A stretch of DNA of 64,000 bases. Origin: Pseudomonadales bacterium. GTDB taxonomy: Bacteria > Pseudomonadota > Gammaproteobacteria > Pseudomonadales > Pseudohongiellaceae. The DNA is taken from positions 558,001 to 622,000 of the forward strand of contig WLWQ01000003.1 of the NCBI GenBank assembly GCA_012103535.1, in the 5' to 3' direction. Position numbers and translations under genes: made by a program. The number at the start of each line of letters is the position of its first letter. The first letter of the stretch is position 1. Of this stretch, positions 43,696-52,835 are shown piece after piece. Below the pieces are notes generated by a model. It was given only the letters and a program-made list of their open reading frames with translations. It was not told the origin of the DNA and made no database searches.

Positions 43696-45525
43696 TTGGA
43701 AAATCAAGAATCAAATAACGCCGTTAGAAAATTTCTCTCAGTTTTTCAATACAGCAAAGTAGCTCTTGAAATTGTCTGGAGTACGAGTGCGGCCCTAACC
43801 ATAGTCATGGCGATTTCGACTTTGGTCGCCGGCGTTCTTCCTGCTGCGATAGCAGCTGTCGGTGGATTGTTCGTCGATGCCGTCGCATCGTCGCTGCAGC
43901 AAAGCGGTGAAGTTGCCGCACAGGCTCGTAACGATGTTTTATTTTATGTCTTTGTGGAACTCGGCCTGGTTGTACTTATGACCGGTGCACAAAGATTGAA
44001 TTCTGTCTGCCAATCTATTTTGCGAGTGCTTCTTGGTAACAAGATCAATGTCATGATTTTGGAGAAGGCTCTGACATTAGAACTCGCTCACTTCGAAGAT
44101 TCAGAGTATTACGACAAATTAGTAAGAGCCCGCAGGGAAGCATCGAGCCGACCTTTGGCTCTGGTCATAAAAACCTTCGATCTGCTGCGAGACATTATCG
44201 CTTTATTAACTATTGGTTTTTTTCTCTTCCAGTTTTCTGTTTGGGCCGTTGCATTACTTGCGATTGCTGGTGTTCCGGCATTCATCGCCGAAGCTAAATT
44301 CTCGGGTGAGGCTTTTCGAATTCACCGACGGCGCTCAGCAGAACGGCGCATGCAGATTTATTTGGAAATGGTGTTAACTCGCGAAGACGGCGTGAAAGAA
44401 GTGAAGTTGCTGCAGTTAGGGAAGCTTTTTTTAAAGCGCTATGTCGATATCTTTCGCAATATATATAAGGAAGATAGAAATCTGGTGTTACGCCGCGGAT
44501 TCTGGGGATATATTCTTGGTTTGCTCGCCAGTGCCGCCTTTTATTTTGCCTACGGTTGGGTTGGATTCGCAGCGATTGCGGGCGCTATCACAATTGGTCA
44601 AATGACGATGTACATCGCGCAGTTTCGTCTCGGCCAGAATGCTGTGACAAACAGTCTCACAGCGGTCAATGGTATGTACGAGGATAATCTGTACTTATCG
44701 AATTTGACTGAATATCTCGATCACAAAGTTCCAGAACAGACCGGCGACGAAACTATAGGGCCAAAACCCGATGATGGTATCCGCTTCGAAGGAGTGACGT
44801 TCAACTATCCTGGCAGCGAAAACCCTGCAATGAACAATCTATCACTTCACATAAAGCCTGGACAGTCATTGGCGATCGTAGGAGAGAACGGAAGTGGTAA
44901 GACCACACTAATAAAACTGTTAACCCGCTTATACACACCGGTCAAAGGGAAAATATATTTGGAGGGGCTCGAGTTAAAGCAATGGGATATCGAAACTTTG
45001 CGTAAAAAGATTGGGGTTATCTTTCAGGACTTTGCTCGCTATCAATTAATCGTTGGTGAAAACATAGGAATTGGCGACGTAGAAGATATCGAAGAAGAGC
45101 CTCTTATAGAAGAAGCTGCCAAAAAAGGCATGGCAGATGTCTTTGTAAAAGATTTGCCGCAATCTTATGGGACTCAACTTGGTACCTGGTTTAAAGATGG
45201 CAAGGAACTATCCGGGGGCCAGTGGCAGAAAATTGCTCTCTCTAGAGCGTTCATGCGCAGCAAAGCAGATATCCTGATTTTGGATGAGCCCACCGCGGCA
45301 ATTGATGCCAAAGCAGAAGCTGAAATATTTAGCCATTTTCGCGATCTTACTGCTAATAAGATCTCCATAATTATTTCCCATCGCTTTTCGACGGTGAGAA
45401 TGGCAGATCACATCATTGTCCTGGAACACGGCGAAATTCAGGAGGAAGGGAGCCATGCTGAACTTCTCGAAAACGGCGGCCAGTATTCAACACTGTTTAA
45501 GTTGCAAGCACAGGGATACCAATAA
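43696..45525 (+). CDS. ABC exporter, fused permease and ATPase
   Basis: The 609-residue protein, from a TTG at 43696, has a six-helix exporter domain (residues 20-330) and an ATPase domain with Walker A GENGSGKTT near residue 397, Q-loop VIFQDFARYQ, signature LSGGQWQKIAL near 505, and Walker B ILILDEPTAA. The LSGGQWQKIALSRAF form and an Asp/Lys-rich first half recall half-transporters for peptides (NisT type) rather than MsbA. The substrate is unknown. It is followed 21 bases later by the LysE-type gene on the same strand. Confidence 0.88.
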   Translation: MENQESNNAVRKFLSVFQYSKVALEIVWSTSAALTIVMAISTLVAGVLPAAIAAVGGLFVDAVASSLQQSGEVAAQARNDVLFYVFVELGLVVLMTGAQRLNSVCQSILRVLLGNKINVMILEKALTLELAHFEDSEYYDKLVRARREASSRPLALVIKTFDLLRDIIALLTIGFFLFQFSVWAVALLAIAGVPAFIAEAKFSGEAFRIHRRRSAERRMQIYLEMVLTREDGVKEVKLLQLGKLFLKRYVDIFRNIYKEDRNLVLRRGFWGYILGLLASAAFYFAYGWVGFAAIAGAITIGQMTMYIAQFRLGQNAVTNSLTAVNGMYEDNLYLSNLTEYLDHKVPEQTGDETIGPKPDDGIRFEGVTFNYPGSENPAMNNLSLHIKPGQSLAIVGENGSGKTTLIKLLTRLYTPVKGKIYLEGLELKQWDIETLRKKIGVIFQDFARYQLIVGENIGIGDVEDIEEEPLIEEAAKKGMADVFVKDLPQSYGTQLGTWFKDGKELSGGQWQKIALSRAFMRSKADILILDEPTAAIDAKAEAEIFSHFRDLTANKISIIISHRFSTVRMADHIIVLEHGEIQEEGSHAELLENGGQYSTLFKLQAQGYQ

Positions 45526-45546
45526 AGTCTCTGAGAGTAGAAAACA

Positions 45547-46179
45547 ATGATGGAAAGCCCGTTTCTCTATTTTTTAGTCGGATTGCTTGCCTGCTTCATT
45601 GGCACGATTCCATTCGGTCCAATCAATCTAACCGTGGTGAAAACCACTGTTGACTACAATCAAAAACGCGGCACTGAAGTGGCTCTTGCTGCGTCGATAA
45701 TCGAGATTTTTGAAGCGCTGGTCGCCATCTGTTTTGGCATGGTTATAAGTGCCTATCTAGAAACGAATACCATCATCAAATTATTTATTGCAGCAGTATT
45801 TATCGGATTAGCAGCTTTCGTTTTCACCCGTAAAACAGATCCGGAGCTGCAAGAAGAACGCAATGACGAACAATCGTTTTTCAAAAAAGGATTGCTCATC
45901 GCTGCGTTGAATCCACAAGCTATTCCTTTCTGGATATTCGCTCTGGCGGCAATTAGCCAATATTTCGAATTTGAGTACATTGGCATCTACCTGGCAGGAT
46001 TTTTGGCAGGGGTATTTGTTGGAAAATTGATTGCACTCTATGGCTTCGTCATCACCAGTGGCTATTTAAAAACTCATCTCTAAGAAAGCAGTCAAGTCGT
46101 TAGCCGTGTATTGGCAGGCATCCTGCTTTTTATCGGTGTGACTCAAGCCTGGAATGTTTTCGCAGATCTAGCCGTTTGA
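45547..46179 (+). pseudogene. LysE-type transporter interrupted by an in-frame TAA
   Basis: The frame from 45547 (ATG) gives a 178-residue LysE/RhtB protein with five helices (CFIGTIPFGPINLTVVKTT, the family motif) and stops at TAA 46081-46083. The same frame stays open for 31 more codons to TGA 46177-46179 and reads ESSQVVSRVLAGILLFIGVTQ onward, which is a sixth helix with the VLAGILLFIGVTQAW pattern expected at the end of LysE proteins. The full length would be 210, the usual size. So the last helix appears cut off by a single nonsense codon (Gln or Lys to stop are likely). Either a recent mutation, a read-through or an assembly error. Confidence 0.75.
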
Positions 46180-46237
46180 ATCCAATCAACACAGCTATTC
46201 GAGTGTCAATCACCGAACATCTGGATTAGTACTTAGT

Positions 46238-46714
46238 TTATGATTCCGATTCTTTCGATTCTAACTGCCATACAATTTGCAGAAGAATTTTTTCAGCAAT
46301 AACGATAGCTATCACCACCGTAATAAATGCAACTACGCCGTGAAGAGGACCGGCAAAACTCAAATCATCTCCAAGCAGAAATTCGATCGCTCCTAACATG
46401 ACAAACTTTGAAAGGAAAAGAATTAACCAGGCACAAAACACTCGGTAGTACTTCGCAGCTTTCGAATCCATGGCCTTAAAATACTCTGCTGTTGCGTGTT
46501 CGAGTTTGAATGTTCCTATCAACAGCACTTGAAGAATTATCGCCGCGATAAATGAAGCGGTAAATGAATCAATGCTTACAAGATCCCAATATTCGGCAAA
46601 GAAATTCAGTACTGTAAGATCGACCAGAATAAATGATACATAACGAATAAAAAGCCGCTGCCTATTATTCAGGTGGAGATGGCCAGGTTCCAAGTCTGCA
46701 ATATCATTCATCAA
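46238..46714 (-). CDS. Four-helix membrane protein of unknown function
   Basis: The 158-residue product has four predicted helices: residues 21-39, 50-68, 90-110 and 125-150. The first loop is acidic and the tail is Glu/Ser rich. No family recognised. Blocks like LFIRYVSFILVDLTVLNFFAEYWDLV suggest a conserved bacterial membrane family of unknown role. It lies 76 bases after the DUF2955 gene on the same strand, so may be the last gene of the efflux operon. Confidence 0.7.
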   Translation of the reverse strand: MMNDIADLEPGHLHLNNRQRLFIRYVSFILVDLTVLNFFAEYWDLVSIDSFTASFIAAIILQVLLIGTFKLEHATAEYFKAMDSKAAKYYRVFCAWLILFLSKFVMLGAIEFLLGDDLSFAGPLHGVVAFITVVIAIVIAEKILLQIVWQLESKESES

Positions 46715-46790
46715 TTCATCCCTTTAAAAGTTTTTGCCCGAAGGCGAGATCAGACTAAGCATGTTTTTGAGTTGTTGTTTACTACTGTTT

Positions 46791-47888
46791 TTAACTGCTG
46801 TGTTCCAGTTGCGGTGACGTCGGCTCCTGCGATGGCCACAGGCCGTCGAATAGCTTTACCGATAATGTGCCGTAGATCGCAACCAATACAATGAGAAAAA
46901 TTCTGGAATAAAAAGACTCTCCGGCAGTGGAACCAATTTGGCTATCTGTCACTGCAGGCAACAAGATTACCAGCATAGTCAACAATCCATAGCTCCACAT
47001 ACCTGCATTTCGATGCATCGAAACTCCATTGAAGATGTATTGACCAAAAATAAGAGCGGCAAGCGCAATGATAAGGGCGTAGGGCACAATGTTTGGCCAA
47101 ATACTCAGCCATTGCCATGCCAGAATTGCACCGATGCCCCCCAGGAGCGTGGATGCCAGCAGAGACTGTCCCATTGATCGACTGTCACTACTACTTATTT
47201 GCTGCCCCATGGCAGCCGTCTTCATCATCACCACGAAATATGCCGGGCTATTGCTTGAGAACAACAACATAAGTGCAATGGGAAATGTTACTACCAGAGA
47301 ACGAAGCGCTTCGCGCACAATTACTCCTGAACTTTTACTCGTTACCGAATTCGATTTTGCCGGCAGCAATGATGAATCAAAAGAAAGGTCAGGTAACAAT
47401 GCGTGAGCGATCCAAACGAATACCAATCCGAAAATCACGCCAAGGCTGAGTCCTTTTACTAGCACTAGTAGTAGATCCAGACTGACGCTGCCGACAGTGA
47501 CTATTAAGCTTACACCGATCGTGAAAAACGTACCGACGATGGGTGAGCCGCCTTTCGCCGTGAAATAAAAGCTGTAAAACAAAACGATAGCGACAAGTGC
47601 TATGCCAGCCCACCGTGCATAGTAGAGGAAAGGAATCAGTGCTATGCCGGCAAAAATTGGCAATAAGAGAAGAATGAGTAAGCCTATGCCCTGTTTAAAT
47701 CCAGGTGCGGGCATCGGTGTAGCTAATAAAACCATGGTGACTATTGGCGCAATAAAAGATATATCCCAGTTAACTACCTGAGAAAACACCAGTGACAAGC
47801 TCACACCCAGTGCGAGTCGAAGTATGCGCCCCTGCGCTACCTGCTCAGGCGCAAAAAATTTTGAATTTTCCAACGACTCAGAAAGCAT
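46791..47888 (-). CDS. DUF2955 (FUSC-like) membrane protein
   Basis: The 365-residue product has about ten helices in two halves. The stretches DISFIAPIVTMVLLATPMPAP and AYFVVMMKTAAMGQQISSSDS are typical of the DUF2955/FUSC-type aromatic acid exporters (AaeB-like). It overlaps the HlyD-type gene by 11 bases, the standard pairing with an AaeA-like adaptor, so the two form an inner-membrane efflux pair. Substrate unknown; hydroxylated aromatic acids are the known type. Confidence 0.87.
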   Translation of the reverse strand: MLSESLENSKFFAPEQVAQGRILRLALGVSLSLVFSQVVNWDISFIAPIVTMVLLATPMPAPGFKQGIGLLILLLLPIFAGIALIPFLYYARWAGIALVAIVLFYSFYFTAKGGSPIVGTFFTIGVSLIVTVGSVSLDLLLVLVKGLSLGVIFGLVFVWIAHALLPDLSFDSSLLPAKSNSVTSKSSGVIVREALRSLVVTFPIALMLLFSSNSPAYFVVMMKTAAMGQQISSSDSRSMGQSLLASTLLGGIGAILAWQWLSIWPNIVPYALIIALAALIFGQYIFNGVSMHRNAGMWSYGLLTMLVILLPAVTDSQIGSTAGESFYSRIFLIVLVAIYGTLSVKLFDGLWPSQEPTSPQLEHSS

Positions 47889-49020
47889 AGGTCAAGATGC
47901 TGACAAGATTAATGTATACCCCACCAAGCCAGTTAAATAGGCCATGGTCTCCGGTATAGATAACCGCGGAAACCTGCGAACCAACCCGAAGCGTCCGCCT
48001 GAGTTGGGGATCGCTTATATCGAAATCGATTAGAACCGGGAAGCGTTGAGCGCTTCTTAACCATTGGCGATTGTTTTGAATAGTTGGGAGACTGCCCAGC
48101 GCTGCAGAATCTACAGCGACGCCAAACCCAGTTTCGCGAATTGTCCCTTGAACTATTTGGCCGGGAAGCGCGTCGAACACAAGGTCTACCCTATCGCCAG
48201 CACTCACATTGCCCAAATTGTTCTCGGTAAAATCGGCTTGCACCCAAATATTATCGATAGCTATAAAAGTCATTTGCGGTGCGCCGGCGGCGGCGAAGTT
48301 ACCACGATCCAGGCGCACTCCAGTGACCAGACCATCTTCAGGGGCGCGAACACTGGCCCGCGCCATATCAATCCTCGATTGTTCAAGTGCTGCAGTAGCC
48401 TGTTGAATGCGGGTATTGTCTTCGCCACTATCGCCGAGATCTTCGATCGCTCTCTGTACATTGGCTCCTGCCGCTGCGACCGAAGCTTCCGCTGAAGCTA
48501 ATGAAGCCTCTGCAACTTCCAGGCGTCGTTCACTTATTGCACCTGGATCTTCCTGGCGAATTCGTCGTAAGCGTACAGCATCCTGTCTAGCCCTCGTTTC
48601 ATTGGCTTCCGCAATTTCGACTTGGGCCCTGGCCGCATCGACACCCGCTGTGGAAGCACCAATAGTTTGTCTTGCTGCCTGCAAGTTCGCTTCGGCATTC
48701 TGTACCGCTAATTGATAACGCTCTGTGTCGATTTGGAACAGAATCTGTTCAGCTTCAACTTGTTGATTGTTGCTTACACCGACAGATGTCACTGTGCCAG
48801 AAACCTCAGGTGCGATTGGTATGACCAGGGCATGTACTCTGGCCTGACTGGTGTAAGGAGTTATTCTATCGGCGCGCAAATAAACCAAAGTCAGCACAAG
48901 TACTACGCCCAGCAAGATCAATGTCCATACTCTCACTGGATTCGCCGCTTTTTTCGGCGCAGAAGTAGCTGCGGGTTCCGCAACGTTCGCTTCCTCTTCA
49001 CTGAGATCTTGTTCTGTCAT
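47878..49020 (-). CDS. HlyD/EmrA-family periplasmic adaptor
   Basis: The 380-residue protein has one N-terminal helix (residues 29-46), then the lipoyl halves VIPIAPEVSGTVTSVGVSNN and RASVRAPEDGLVTGVRLDRG that flank a long Ala-rich coiled coil, and a beta-barrel domain. Such adaptors link an inner-membrane pump with an outer-membrane factor. Operon order is outer-membrane factor, adaptor, DUF2955 pump, 19 bases from the first. The outer-membrane factor is broken (see 49040-50629). Confidence 0.93.
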   Translation of the reverse strand: MTEQDLSEEEANVAEPAATSAPKKAANPVRVWTLILLGVVLVLTLVYLRADRITPYTSQARVHALVIPIAPEVSGTVTSVGVSNNQQVEAEQILFQIDTERYQLAVQNAEANLQAARQTIGASTAGVDAARAQVEIAEANETRARQDAVRLRRIRQEDPGAISERRLEVAEASLASAEASVAAAGANVQRAIEDLGDSGEDNTRIQQATAALEQSRIDMARASVRAPEDGLVTGVRLDRGNFAAAGAPQMTFIAIDNIWVQADFTENNLGNVSAGDRVDLVFDALPGQIVQGTIRETGFGVAVDSAALGSLPTIQNNRQWLRSAQRFPVLIDFDISDPQLRRTLRVGSQVSAVIYTGDHGLFNWLGGVYINLVSILTYAF

Positions 49021-49039
49021 CTATTTCTCCAGAAAACTA

Positions 49040-50629
49040 TTACCTGGATTCCGCATCAGCGCGAATGCCAGCATCGTCGGGAATCTCGGTTGCTGAATTG
49101 AGATAGTCAGCCCAGTCAACCCTATTGCGCATTTGATCAATTGTTTCTTCATCTATCACTGGTAAGCCAGCACGGGTTTGCCAACCGGCTCCGAGGGATT
49201 GGAACAGGCTCGCCAGGCTTCTTATTTCATTTGTCTGACTGTCTACTAATCGTTGTTGTTGTCGGAAAAGTAGTTGCTGACTATCCAAAACGCGTTCGTA
49301 GGAAGACAGCCCTTCCTGGTAGCGAATTACTGACAATTCGTTTGATCGCTGAGCGGAAACTACAGTTTGCTCCAAGATATTTGACTGGGCCCTAGAACCA
49401 TAAAAAGCTGCTAAGGCATCTTCCACTTCCCGTGCGGCTCTTATTGCTGTCTCGCCGTAATTTATCAATGCCTGTTGCAGCCGAGCATCTTGCACGCGTA
49501 TGTCATTGCGGATTCGCCCATAGTTTAAGAACGGCCAGTTGAACGATGCTCCGACTGCCCAAGTTAAAGGATCATTATCGGAAAACAAACTATCGAAATC
49601 CGCATCTCCGAATGGGCCGCCGGTAGTAAGAGACATGGAACCACCCAAGTTAAATCTGGGATAAAGATTTGTTGTGCTGAGACCGACCAGGGCGGATTGA
49701 CTTCGAGCTTGCAACTCGGCGAGTCTGACATCGGGCCGCTAGCGCAAGGCATCACCTGGTAATCCTATAGAAAGCTGATCGGGAATTGCAGGTAAGCCTG
49801 ATTGGGTATCGCTGAATTCTGGTATTACTCCTGGGGATCTGCCTATAAGCACGTTCAAGGCATTTAATACCTGACGTAGGGCTGATTCCAATTCAGGTAA
49901 GACAGACTGGGTACTCAGCAAGAGCGTCTGCGCCTGCACCATATCGAGTTCAGAGTCTGCGCCATTATTAAAAAGCGTTTCAGCAATATCATAACTTCTC
50001 TGCTGTCTTTCGAGGTTTTCCTGGGCAATTACTATTTGGGTTTCAATTGAGCGTGCCAGGGTATAAGTGTCAACGACTTGCCCGATGAGTAAGACGATAA
50101 CCTGGTCGTAGGCAGCGATTGAACTAAGGAATGCTGCATCTGCCGCTTCGATTCCGTAACGATATCGACCCCAGAAATCTGGTTCCCAACCTATCGTAGT
50201 ACCTACACTTAATTGCCCAAAATCACTGCCTTCGCCGATGCCAATAGCACTATCGATATAACTCACATCACCGGATACAAATTGCGCTTGTGGAAAACGG
50301 CCACCGATGGCGATGCCGAGGCGAGCTCTGGATTCAAGAACTCGCAGAGCCGCAATTTCGGCAGTGTTGTTATGCGCCAGCGCCAGTTCCACAAGATTGG
50401 AAAGATCCTGGTCTTCGAAAACGGTCCACCATTGTGCGACGGCTTGCTGTGTCGTTATGAGTTCTTCAGCGATTGGTGTATTCCAATCATCGATTGCTTC
50501 TAGACGAGGAGGTATGTATTCAGGACCAACCATTTTGCACGCTGCTAGCGCGACCACAATCAGAACGGCCAGGGATAAACGAATAAAGTTGTGCACAACA
50601 GCGGATTGCATTTTAGTGTTCGTCATCAC
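49040..50629 (-). pseudogene. NodT/OprM-type outer-membrane factor broken by in-frame TAG
   Basis: Two frames (50629-49739 and 49714-49040) are the same reading frame separated by one TAG at 49741-49739. The first reads to SIGLPGDALR, the second continues RPDVRLAELQARSQSALVGL, the exact continuation of the family motif LPxxLLxRRPDI. So the stop replaces one residue, probably Gln (CAG) or Arg. Joined, the protein has 529 codons, full size for NodT-family outer-membrane factors, with a lipobox VVALAACK at the start. If real, the tripartite pump has no outer channel of its own. Overlaps the ion channel gene by 17 bases. Confidence 0.85.
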
Positions 50630-51068
50630 TAATTTTCCGAAAGCGATCTTGATGACGTGAAAACGCTTTATTCATAACCGTCAACAAAGTGCCAGCCGTC
50701 AACCCAAACATCAAAACACCGTTACAAGCTTCCAGTGCGCCTAACAGCCGCCAGCGTTCTGACATAACAATGTCGCCATAACCTAATGAAGCAAAATTAA
50801 CCGTAGAGTGATAGAAAGCAGTTGAGAAATCGCCGAATTCATTGAGCAACTGAAACAATATTGCCCAGATGAAAATTTGCACTATGTGACCGACAAACAT
50901 AACGGTAAGCACTATAGACAGCGCGACTCCGTCGGCACGAAAGCTGCCTTGAGAGCTGTGTTTATTGAGGTATGAAAAAAGGTAATTCACCATCACTACA
51001 ACGGCGAATATTTGCACCCCCATAGTTAATGCAATTGTGCCTGTACCAATTAGAAGTGAAAGCAACAC
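50613..51068 (-). CDS. Two-helix ion channel family protein
   Basis: The 151-residue product has an N-terminal helix, a further helix and the Ion_trans_2 pore: STVNFASLGYGDIVMSERW with selectivity filter SLGYGD, close to the K+ channel TVGYGD, followed by the last helix. It lies 6 bases after the AI-2E-type gene. Probably a K+ channel; the Ser-Leu change could alter selectivity. The role within an efflux operon is unknown. Confidence 0.85.
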   Translation of the reverse strand: MLLSLLIGTGTIALTMGVQIFAVVVMVNYLFSYLNKHSSQGSFRADGVALSIVLTVMFVGHIVQIFIWAILFQLLNEFGDFSTAFYHSTVNFASLGYGDIVMSERWRLLGALEACNGVLMFGLTAGTLLTVMNKAFSRHQDRFRKISDDEH

Positions 51069-51074
51069 GGTTAA

Positions 51075-52154
51075 CTACTCTGCGCTTGTTGTTGTTTCTG
51101 AATATTGCGCCCAGGCAACAAGCAGCTTGTAACCCAACGCTAACAGGACCGCGCCAAGAAACAATCCAATGATGCCGCCATAGATCATACCGCCAATAGC
51201 ACCGATTAGTATGACTGGCATTGGAGCATCGACCCCTCGCCCCAGGAATAGAGGTTTCAATGCCATATCAAGGAAGGAAACAATTAAGGAGTAGATGAGA
51301 AATACTATGCTCACTGTTGTGGATTCAACCGAAAAAACATAGGCAGCTGCCGGTAGAAGAATAATCCAGGGTGGCAATTGTGCAACCGCAAGAATGAGAA
51401 TTAGCAGAGCCCACAAACCTGCTCCCGGAACGCCAACTGCAATCATGCCAATGCCGCTGAGCAGCGCTTGTATAAACGCTATGCCGAGAACACCAACGGC
51501 AACACTTCGAATGGTGGCTGTGGACAAATCAATTAATTCATCACCACGTTCGCCAGTAATGCGTCTTGAAATCATACTGAAAGAAGACTTTGCCGATTCG
51601 GGACTGGAAAGAAATAATCCGGCCACGATAATAGAGAGGGAAAATTGCAGAATACTTACTTCGATACCAGCAGCGGTTCCTAGTAGCATGCGCCCAGTTG
51701 TTGTAAACATATCTCTATTGTCACGTATAAATTGCGTAGCATCGGTGGAGACTTCACTCCAAGTTTCGTAAGCCCGCTCTCCTATAAGAGGCCAGTCTCT
51801 TACTGATTCTCTTGGGGGATCAATTACAAGCGTTCCGTCCATCACACCGCGCCCTAAATCTCGAGCACTGTCCACTAATGAGCCTGAAAAAAGGTAGGCA
51901 GGAACGAGAACGAGAACGAGTCCACCGAGAATGAAGACAATTACCGCTGTTTTGCGACTGCCTAATTTTGCCTCCATGCCCTGAAAAGGACTGTAAAAGG
52001 CGATAGCAATCGTTCCACCCCACAGGATGATGGAAAGAAATGGACTGACAATATTTAGGCAGAAATAGACAAGTACCGCGATGAGCCCAATGCGGATGGC
52101 AAGATCGATCACTTGGGAATTTGAAACCTCTACTGATTTTCCATTTGTATTCAT
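51075..52154 (-). CDS. AI-2E family transporter
   Basis: The 359-residue protein has the AI-2E (PerM/TqsA) layout: N-terminal helices, a soluble central part (about residues 95-150) and five more helices with the ending MALKPLFLGRGVDAPMPVILIGAIGG and GLFLGAVLLALGY motif. Some members export AI-2; others move Na+ or unknown substrates. First gene of the operon, so the likely promoter is upstream of 52154, where a direct repeat lies. Confidence 0.9.
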   Translation of the reverse strand: MNTNGKSVEVSNSQVIDLAIRIGLIAVLVYFCLNIVSPFLSIILWGGTIAIAFYSPFQGMEAKLGSRKTAVIVFILGGLVLVLVPAYLFSGSLVDSARDLGRGVMDGTLVIDPPRESVRDWPLIGERAYETWSEVSTDATQFIRDNRDMFTTTGRMLLGTAAGIEVSILQFSLSIIVAGLFLSSPESAKSSFSMISRRITGERGDELIDLSTATIRSVAVGVLGIAFIQALLSGIGMIAVGVPGAGLWALLILILAVAQLPPWIILLPAAAYVFSVESTTVSIVFLIYSLIVSFLDMALKPLFLGRGVDAPMPVILIGAIGGMIYGGIIGLFLGAVLLALGYKLLVAWAQYSETTTSAE

Positions 52155-52198
52155 ACTTCTGCCCCGAATTTGCCAATCGGCGCATAATACACTGAAAA

Positions 52199-52218
52199 TG
52201 CCAGAACTTCTGCCAGAA
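52199..52218. repeat. Direct repeat upstream of the efflux operon
   Basis: TGCCAGAA occurs twice, at 52199-52206 and 52211-52218, 12 bases apart. It lies about 45 bases before the AI-2E gene, near a possible -10 (TATTAT on the minus strand), and could be a regulator site. The AraC regulator at 52836 is a candidate. Confidence 0.35.
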
Positions 52219-52303
52219 TAGGCAGATTATCTTCGTGATTTCAATTAGTTAGAAAATAAGTAGCTGAATAGCAATTGATTGAGCTGCGATTCTAATTTCG
52301 AAA

Positions 52304-52669
52304 TCAGTACCCGGTTAAAGAGTAGGCAAACTCTGATGCCTTGGAATCGATACCGAGCCCTTCATTTGAAGCTCGCAGCCTCATAATAGCTGCTACAAAT
52401 CTGGTGTGATTGCGGACGTCACGCATGGTGCTAAACACCTGGCTGTAGAATGCCAGTTTAATCAATGCACTACTTACGTCACTCAAGTCACTGCCGCTGC
52501 TATAGTAAACATCACGCAACGTTTGCTCTGCCTCTTTGCGCCAATCGAGTGATAAATCTGACAGATCAACTCCGGTAATTTTTTGAATCATCTCATCGCT
52601 GCGCTGTTCAAGCTGTCTAAACCTGGAATATCTGATTTTTCTAACCTGCCATTTTTCCTTTAAATTCAT
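52304..52669 (-). CDS. Hypothetical soluble protein
   Basis: The ATG at 52669 has GGAG six bases before it, giving 121 residues; longer frames begin at TTG 52741 or ATG 52681. The protein is helical and charged, without a signal or membrane helix. WQVRKIRYSRFRQLEQRSDEM and NHTRFVAAIMRLRASNE have real-protein composition. No family recognised. It stands alone between the AI-2E operon and the divergent AraC gene. Confidence 0.6.
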   Translation of the reverse strand: MNLKEKWQVRKIRYSRFRQLEQRSDEMIQKITGVDLSDLSLDWRKEAEQTLRDVYYSSGSDLSDVSSALIKLAFYSQVFSTMRDVRNHTRFVAAIMRLRASNEGLGIDSKASEFAYSLTGY

Positions 52670-52835
52670 TTCTTGCTCCATACCTGCGGAATTCAAAAAT
52701 TTTACATCTACACTCTCTCGGGATTTGTCATTGAGCGCCAATCAAAAGTCTTCCACTGTTTGGAAAATTTCGCGTTGCTGGGAAAATTAAGGCAATGCTA
52801 AGCTTCGACTAAATTTCTTCAGGAGCTTTCCAGCC

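Noticed and set aside
48064..48495. 143-codon plus-strand frame inside the HlyD gene
   Set aside because: Shadow of an Ala-rich coiled-coil gene.
49739..49741. TAG recoded as an amino acid
   Set aside because: Other genes here, such as the threonine synthase, end in TAG at their expected length, so TAG is a normal stop.
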